A stretch of DNA of 64,000 nt. It comes from Mycoplana azooxidifex (GTDB taxonomy: Bacteria > Pseudomonadota > Alphaproteobacteria > Rhizobiales > Rhizobiaceae). The stretch spans positions 124,001 through 188,000 of the forward strand of contig NZ_JACIEE010000010.1 of assembly GCF_014196765.1 (NCBI RefSeq), written 5' to 3'. A model generated the notes under the pieces. It saw only the letters and a program-made list of their open reading frames with translations. It made no database searches and was not told the DNA's origin. A program made the position numbers and the translations under genes. Positions 63,522 through 64,000 of the stretch are shown one piece after another (the first letter of the stretch is position 1; each line of letters starts with the position of its first letter).

Positions 63522-64000
63522 GCCCGCTCCTCCACGTTATTCAGTTGCCTCAGGGCGGAGCCCACCAGTGCCATCTCGTCATCCGTCCCGTCCTCGCCGC
63601 GCACCTGGCTCAAAAATTCCCCAACAACGGCGATCGGATCGTCGAGCTTGGCCTGGGAGCTGCCGCGCAACAAAATCGGTTCCGCGCTCTCATCACGCTC
63701 GTAGGTGAGCGCAAGCGCGTTGGGATAATGCTCCCTGATCCTGCCCATCGGATCGATCAGGAGCTTCTTGTCGGTCAGCACGAGCTTGATGAAATCCTCC
63801 GACGGCTCGCGGCCGCCTTTGTCCAGAAGCTCCTCTAACTCCCCTTTCAGGACGCGAACGGCGCGAGGCGGATTGATCGGCAGCTGCTGAAGCGTCACCG
63901 ATCCGTCGTGGGCAAGATCAACCATGGTAAGCGATTTGGCGCTGCCGGCTTCGTCAAAGCCGAACGCCAGCGGCGAGCCGCTATAGCGAATATGTTCGCC
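63518..64000 (-). CDS. sbcD: Exonuclease subunit SbcD, C-terminal part (runs off the right edge)
   Basis: The last 160 residues of an SbcD nuclease. The frame continues upstream beyond 64000 and starts here within EHIRYSGSPLAFGFDEAGSA, the conserved end of the phosphoesterase domain; the C-terminal capping region follows (DLAHDGSVTLQQLPINPPRA). The metal-binding motifs lie outside the window. Stop overlaps the sbcC start. Confidence 0.88.
   Translation of the reverse strand, partial: GEHIRYSGSPLAFGFDEAGSAKSLTMVDLAHDGSVTLQQLPINPPRAVRVLKGELEELLDKGGREPSEDFIKLVLTDKKLLIDPMGRIREHYPNALALTYERDESAEPILLRGSSQAKLDDPIAVVGEFLSQVRGEDGTDDEMALVGSALRQLNNVEERA

Noticed and set aside
1-64000. tRNA or rRNA gene as an island attachment site
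   Set aside because: No cloverleaf-like sequence or CCA-ending tRNA pattern was recognised by eye near 31.7-32.4 kb or elsewhere; a dedicated scan could not be run.

Overview
The window reads as a chromosome or large replicon of a Rhizobiaceae-type alphaproteobacterium (Rhizobium/Sinorhizobium/Shinella range). Three things support this: the chemotaxis operon has the Sinorhizobium order (soluble receptor, STAS protein, cheY, cheA); the rhamnose locus has the Rhizobium leguminosarum order (rhaRSTPQUK opposite rhaDI); and paired-arm palindromic repeats of the rhizobial intergenic mosaic type are scattered between genes. No rRNA, tRNA or CRISPR array was recognised.

Left part (1-29.2 kb), high GC and core-like. 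Positions 1-2976 hold the start of a chemotaxis operon on the minus strand. Positions 3621-14718 hold a complete L-rhamnose uptake and breakdown locus: the ABC importer RhaSTPQ, mutarotase RhaU, kinase RhaK, DeoR-type repressor RhaR, and on the opposite strand isomerase RhaI and the aldolase-dehydrogenase fusion RhaD. pncB and a small GlsB-like membrane protein follow. Positions 17023-29135 form a long minus-strand operon. It begins with an ABC importer (binding protein, two permeases, a 67-residue membrane protein, two ATPases) and continues with two complete dihydroxyacetone-kinase sets: an ATP-type DhaK-DhaL fusion, and a PEP-type DhaL, DhaM, HPr, EI and DhaK. Together they look like a route to import and phosphorylate a short ketose or its polyol.

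Junction (29.5-32.4 kb). An asparagine-synthetase-like protein without the glutaminase cysteine faces a GSCFA-family gene cut off after 101 residues. About 690 bp without a convincing gene follows. This looks like the scarred edge of an insertion.

Right part (32.4-64 kb) is a defence island of mixed, partly AT-richer composition with none of the mosaic repeats. It carries a full BREX operon on the minus strand (brxE-brxA-brxB-brxC-pglX split in two-pglZ-brxL), preceded by an orphan Phd/YefM-type antitoxin. Then come a DUF429 protein overlapping a NYN/LOTUS ribonuclease-like protein, two paralogous small proteins of unknown family, an unknown 406-residue protein, a PD-(D/E)XK nuclease-like protein, a 1 kb gene-free stretch dense in inverted repeats, and a DUF2293-like/XRE regulator pair. 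Last is a minus-strand operon of SbcD, SbcC, a RapA-like SNF2 helicase and an actin/Hsp70-like ATPase, whose upstream end lies outside the window. This last cassette, together with the BrxE-led BREX with split PglX and an MIT_C-tailed BrxL, is the most likely place for new biology.
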